Shown piece by piece: positions 14,261 to 17,525 of a stretch of 17,525 nucleotides of DNA. Numbering within the stretch: the stretch's first letter is position 1; each line of letters opens with the position of its first letter. The position numbers and the translations under genes were made by a program. The notes below the pieces were generated by a model. It made no database searches. It was not told where the DNA came from and worked only from the letters and a program-made list of their open reading frames with translations. This DNA comes from TMED14 sp965657195 (GTDB lineage Bacteria > Bacteroidota > Bacteroidia > Flavobacteriales > Schleiferiaceae), in contig CBFHNK010000034.1 in the NCBI GenBank assembly GCA_965657195.1, forward strand, positions 1-17,525, written 5' to 3'.

Positions 14261-15345
14261 AACTGGTGCGATTGAATTCGTTGTGCGAGCATGGCGTCGG
14301 CGAGCGTCAGGGCTGCCATCGCCTCGACGATGGGCAACGCACGCGGAACCACCAGCGCATCATGGCGACCTTGTATGCTAAGTTTATGTACTTGACCTTC
14401 AGAATCTAAGGCGTTCTGAGCTAATGCAATACTTGAAACAGGCTTGAACGCGATTCGGGCCGTAATGGGTCGGCCGTTGCTGATGCCGCCGGTGATTCCG
14501 CCCTCGCGGTTTTGGCGCACGACTCCGTCGGCATCGGGGGCGTCGTTGTGCTGGCTTCCGCTGAGGTCGGCACCGCCGAATCCATCGCCAAATTCTACGC
14601 CCTTGACGGCATTGATGCTGAGCAGGGCATGGCCGAGCACGGCGTGCAGCTTGTCAAACACCGGTTCACCCCAGCCGGCCGAAACCCCAAGTACTTCGAG
14701 GTAAACGACCCCACCGGCCGAATCACCTTCGCGGCGCCGGCGCGCCACTTCTTCTTCAATGGCCGCAGACGCCGCAAGGTCCGGACATCCTACGGCACTC
14801 TGGTCGCGCAGGGTCCAGTCCCAAGTGGATGGATCGCTTGCCGAAATACCGGCCGCGCGTTCGACGGCCGCGCGCACGGTGACTGAGGGACCAAGAAGTT
14901 GCTTGGCGAGGGCTCCCGCGATCACCCGAGCGACAGTTTCGCGGGCCGAGCTTCGGCCGCCACCGCGCACGTCGCGGATTCCGTACTTGCTTTGGTAGGT
15001 AGCATCGGCATGCCCCGGGCGAAACACGTCCGACAAGGCAGCGTAGTCCCCGGACTGGGTGTTTTGGTTGCGCACCAAAAAGGCGATTGGCGTACCAAGG
15101 CTGAGGCGACGCCCATGGGCGTCGGGGTCAGGATGGAGCCCCGAAAGCCACTCCACGGAATCGGCCTCGCGGCGCGGCGTTCCGGCCGCCCCGCGGGGTT
15201 TTCGGCGGTCGAGTTCCGCGTCAACGGCGCTGAGGTCCAGCGCAATTCCGGCGGGAAATCCGTCGAGCACCCCACCTACTGCGGGGCCGTGCGACTCACC
15301 CCACGTGGTGAGGCGAAGTTGCGTACCAAAAGTGTTGCCGGCCAT
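14257..15345 (-). CDS. aroC: Chorismate synthase
   Basis: 362 aa, last step of the shikimate pathway: 5-enolpyruvylshikimate-3-phosphate to chorismate, using reduced FMN, in the cytosol. All three family signatures are present: GESHGPAVGGVLDGFPAG near the N-terminus, VRGGGRSSARETVARVIAGA in the middle, and RHDALVVPRALPIVEAMAA near the C-terminus. The start MAGNTFGTQLRLTTWGESHG is the canonical N-terminus and lies 4 nt after TATTTTTG, an exact -7 box. It heads a minus-strand operon with gltP and perhaps the OmpA gene, and is divergent from hutI. Confidence 0.97.
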   Translation of the reverse strand: MAGNTFGTQLRLTTWGESHGPAVGGVLDGFPAGIALDLSAVDAELDRRKPRGAAGTPRREADSVEWLSGLHPDPDAHGRRLSLGTPIAFLVRNQNTQSGDYAALSDVFRPGHADATYQSKYGIRDVRGGGRSSARETVARVIAGALAKQLLGPSVTVRAAVERAAGISASDPSTWDWTLRDQSAVGCPDLAASAAIEEEVARRRREGDSAGGVVYLEVLGVSAGWGEPVFDKLHAVLGHALLSINAVKGVEFGDGFGGADLSGSQHNDAPDADGVVRQNREGGITGGISNGRPITARIAFKPVSSIALAQNALDSEGQVHKLSIQGRHDALVVPRALPIVEAMAALTLADAMLAQRIQSHQL

Positions 15346-15378
15346 CCTTCAAAAATACGCGAAGCGTACCTTCGTATC
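15346..15378. promoter_or_regulatory. Divergent leaderless promoters, aroC / hutI
   Basis: 33 bp lie between the two ATGs. Toward aroC: TATTTTTG (complement of 15350-15357), 4 nt before the ATG. Toward hutI: TACCTTCG (15367-15374), 4 nt before ATG 15379. Between them TACGC-GAA-GCGTA (15356-15368) is a perfect 5-bp inverted repeat whose arms include the TA of each -7 box. Confidence 0.6.
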
Positions 15379-16623
15379 ATGCGCATTCGCTTTACCGAAC
15401 TCGCCGGCGTAGTCGGCAGCCCTCAGGCCCTCGCCACCACCCCACTTTGCGGTGCCGAAATGGCTTCGCTTCCCGTGATCAAGGATGCGTACGTTGAGGT
15501 CGTGGACGGGCATATTTCGGCTCTTGGCTCGATGAATAACTGCCCCACTGACGACGCGGGCTGGGAGGTGCGCCGATGCACAGGCCAGTGGATGCTTCCG
15601 GGATTTGTCGACAGTCACACGCACCTGGTGGTTGCGGCTCCGCGCGTCACGGAGTTTCGAATGCGACTCGACGGCGCCAGCTACCACGACATCGCGGCGG
15701 CGGGGGGCGGAATTTTGAATTCCGCAGCGGCCATCGCCACCGCGGACGAATCCGCGCTGCTGGACGCGCTGCTTCAGCGACTTGAAACGGCCCGCGCCAC
15801 CGGCACCGTAGCCGCTGAAATCAAGAGTGGCTACGGTCTGACGTTTGAGGCGGAACGCAAAATGCTCCGCGTCGTTCGTCGCGCTCGCGAGAGGCAGCCC
15901 ATGCCCCTTTGGGCCACGTTTTTGGCGCTGCACGCCCTGCCCAAGGGTGCAGACCACGAATCCTACGTCGATGCGGCCATCAACCAATGGCTTCCCGCAC
16001 TTGCCGACGAGGGTCTCGTGGACTTTGTCGATGTCTTTTGCGAAGCGAACTACTTCACTCCCAGCGACCTGATGCGGCTCGCCGAGGCTGCTGCGAAGCG
16101 CGGAATTCCGCTCAAAGCGCACGTCAACCAGTTTCAGAGCATCGGGGGAATTGACGCGTCGGTCAAGGCTAAGGCGCGCAGCGTAGACCACCTCGAAGTC
16201 CTCACCGAGGCCGACCTTACGTCCCTAACCCAAGCCTGGACCCACAACGACGGTCCAATGCCGGTAGCGTTGCCCCACTGATCGCTGTTCTTGAACATCC
16301 CCTACACGCCGGTTCGGCAAATTATCGATGCGGGCTTGCCGCTGGCGATCGCATCGGACTGCAACCCAGGTTCCGCGCCGTCGAGCGACCTGCGCATGGC
16401 CTGGAGCCTCGCCACCCACCAAATGAAGCTGCGCGTCGACGAAGGATTGGCTGCACTCACCGCCAACGCCGCCTACGCTGTGGCCGCCGAAGCCCGCATG
16501 GGCCGCATTCAGCCAGGAATGGACGCGCACGTCATCCTCACCAAGCCCATGGCGGACTACGCCGAGCTTCCCTACTTCACCAGCGAACAGCGAATTGCCC
16601 AAACCCTGATTTATGGCCAATAA
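15379..16623 (+). pseudogene. hutI: Imidazolonepropionase, interrupted by an in-frame TGA at codon 301
   Basis: Third step of histidine degradation: imidazolone-5-propionate to N-formimino-L-glutamate, cytosolic, zinc or iron dependent amidohydrolase. 414 residues plus the TGA, the usual family length. PGFVDSHTHLVVAAPR carries the metal ligands His80 and His82; His248 (KAHVNQF) and His271 (VDHLEVL) follow. The fourth site residue, Asp327 (IASDCNPGS), lies after the TGA (16279-16281), so a product stopped there would be inactive. Both halves are in the same frame with no indel, and MPVALPH-stop-SLFLNIPYTP aligns through the stop as normal HutI does. The start ATG 15379 follows a -7 box; the long open frame upstream is antisense aroC. 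It could be a recent null, a sequencing error, or recoded; typed as pseudogene for caution. It overlaps hutG by 11 bp. Confidence 0.85.
16279..16281 (+). other. In-frame TGA inside hutI with a small hairpin downstream
   Basis: Flavobacterial HutI proteins, as I recall them, read LP-x-CS-x-FL-x-IPY here, so the TGA stands at the Cys. TGA is one base from TGC/TGT. A GCCG-GTT-CGGC hairpin (16308-16318) puts a loop G 31 nt after the TGA. TGA is a normal stop for at least five other genes here, so a changed genetic code is excluded. Confidence 0.7.
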
Positions 16624-17525
16624 TCCATGGTCCCACCTGTACACGCCACGTGCCGGAGAGCAGCGCCTTGGCGACGCGCTCGCCCCGCTGGGTGAGGCGC
16701 CGTTTGTGCTGTTCGGCATTGCCGAAGACTTAGGTGTGCGTGCCAACGGCGGACGGCCCGGTGCCGCCGAGAGCCCTGAAGCGATCTTTCGGGCGCTTCT
16801 GAACATCCCCTGCAACGACTGGGTGCGCGGGTCTGACTTCGCCTGGGGCGGAATCTTGGACGTGCGCCACGCCAGCAGCGTGGATGCGGTGGACGAGGCG
16901 GTTCATGCTGCCGTACTGCCGTGGATGAAGGCCGGATTGGTTCCGCTGGTCGTGGGTGGCGGTCACAATAATGCGCTACCCCTGCTATGGGCCGCGTCTG
17001 AAGCCCACGGCAAAGCCGTCCACGCCCTAAACCTCGATCCGCACCCCGACGTGCGCGACCTCGAAGGGCGCCACAGCGGCAACGGATTCAGCTACGCCCA
17101 TTCGCGCGGCTACCTCGACCGCTATGCGGTGCTTGGCCTGAGTGAGTACGCGGTGAACGCTGCGAGCCTTGAACGACTAAAGTCCACCCCCGGCTGGGCG
17201 TTTGAAACGTTTGAATCGTGGGCAGTGCGCGGCGAAACCTCGTGGGAATCCGCCCTCGACCGCATGCTTGGCCACGTGCAAATCGGTCCATTTGGTCTCG
17301 AAATCGACGTGGACGGAATCACCAGCGCACCCTCAAGCGCCCAAACAGCGAGTGGATGGACCTGGCTTCAAGCTCGCGAATTGGCCTACCGCGCCGGACA
17401 GACCGGCCAAGTCGCCTACGTGCACCTCACCGAACTGGCGCTGAACTACGCTTCTGAGGGCGAGCGACCCGGCCAGGCGAAAGCCGCCGCCATGCTTCTG
17501 CTTGACTTTGTGCGCGGAACCCAAA
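16613..17525 (+). CDS. hutG: Formimidoylglutamase / arginase-family hydrolase, 5' part (runs off the window)
   Basis: 304 codons, open to the window end. Ureohydrolase (arginase/agmatinase) fold; in this context it should hydrolyse N-formimino-glutamate to glutamate and formamide, the step after HutI. Metal ligands of the binuclear Mn centre: His118 in GGGHNN, Asp142, His144 and Asp146 in LDPHPDVR, and Asp232/Asp234 in LEIDVDGI. EGRHSGNGFSYA and HLTELALN are further family segments. Bacteroidota enzymes typically have the DPH form of the second motif rather than DAH. ATG 16613 overlaps hutI by 11 bp, indicating coupling; it is the only start that gives the natural N-terminus. The missing C-terminus is expected to be short, since LLDFVRGTQ is near the usual end. 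Confidence 0.88.
   Translation, partial: MANNPWSHLYTPRAGEQRLGDALAPLGEAPFVLFGIAEDLGVRANGGRPGAAESPEAIFRALLNIPCNDWVRGSDFAWGGILDVRHASSVDAVDEAVHAAVLPWMKAGLVPLVVGGGHNNALPLLWAASEAHGKAVHALNLDPHPDVRDLEGRHSGNGFSYAHSRGYLDRYAVLGLSEYAVNAASLERLKSTPGWAFETFESWAVRGETSWESALDRMLGHVQIGPFGLEIDVDGITSAPSSAQTASGWTWLQARELAYRAGQTGQVAYVHLTELALNYASEGERPGQAKAAAMLLLDFVRGTQ

Noticed and set aside
13592..14275. 227-codon plus-strand open frame opposite gltP
   Set aside because: It is the antisense of the transporter with no domain or start signal.
14899..15378. Long N-terminal extension of hutI
   Set aside because: It reads antisense to aroC, which has all its signatures; the canonical HutI N-terminus and a -7 box place the start at 15379.
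16279..16281. Alternative genetic code with TGA as Trp
   Set aside because: TGA ends the aminotransferase, DUF6702, HupE, surA and aroC genes, each at the natural end or a coupled overlap.
16279..16290. Frameshift in hutI
   Set aside because: Both parts are in one frame and the protein aligns across the stop without gap; the lesion is a single stop codon.
1..17525. CRISPR arrays, tRNA or rRNA genes, IS elements, prophage genes
   Set aside because: No regularly spaced direct repeats, no tRNA-like cloverleaf, no transposase or integrase seen in either strand.

Overview
The window looks like a chromosomal stretch from a fairly GC-rich (roughly high-50s %) member of the Bacteroidota, probably flavobacterium-like. 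Three kinds of evidence agree. The first is family content: an OmpA protein with TPR, PD40 and carboxypeptidase-D-like domains, DUF6702 with HupE/UreJ_2 and an M1 peptidase, a DUF3347 lipoprotein, an HMA-MauE/DoxX protein, and a Bacteroidota-type formimidoylglutamase. The second is the near-absence of Shine-Dalgarno sites. The third is promoters of the Bacteroidota type (-33 TTTG / -7 TAnnTTTG). I see no phage, plasmid, IS, CRISPR, tRNA or rRNA sequence. Most of the window is ordinary housekeeping DNA, packed at nearly full coding density.

Layout. (1) 1-2208, plus strand: the 3' end of cytidine deaminase, an overlapping class I/II aminotransferase (methionine/KMTB type), then an HMA-domain plus MauE/DoxX-like membrane protein behind a perfect palindrome. 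(2) 2244-4169, minus strand: acetyl-CoA synthetase. (3) 4205-8085, plus strand: a tight cassette of DUF6702 periplasmic protein, HupE/UreJ_2 permease-like protein, M1 metallopeptidase and DUF3347 lipoprotein; the first three overlap by 4 bp each and the set has a metal-handling flavour. (4) 8143-10738, plus strand: a Soj-type ParA with no adjacent ParB, a SurA-like two-parvulin chaperone, and ribosomal protein L19 with a full promoter and a structured leader. A strong bidirectional terminator follows. (5) 10833-15345, minus strand: chorismate synthase, an acidic amino-acid:cation symporter overlapping it by ATGA, and the OmpA/PD40 (PorE-like) protein. (6) 15379-17525, plus strand: histidine degradation genes, imidazolonepropionase (hutI) overlapping formimidoylglutamase (hutG, cut by the window end).

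Points of interest. hutI is intact over its whole length except for one in-frame TGA at codon 301, at a position that by my recollection is Cys in flavobacterial relatives. This could be a point mutation, a sequencing error, or (unproven) recoding. Almost every gene not coupled to an upstream gene has a TAnnTTYG-like -7 box ending only 4-6 nt before its start codon, which implies leaderless mRNAs; this evidence also corrected three start codons. A 7-mer, CGGAACC, occurs about 30 times over both strands by hand count, near ten times chance. Degenerate short repeats occur at 2212-2243 and 12690-12865, the second running into the OmpA signal-peptide codons.
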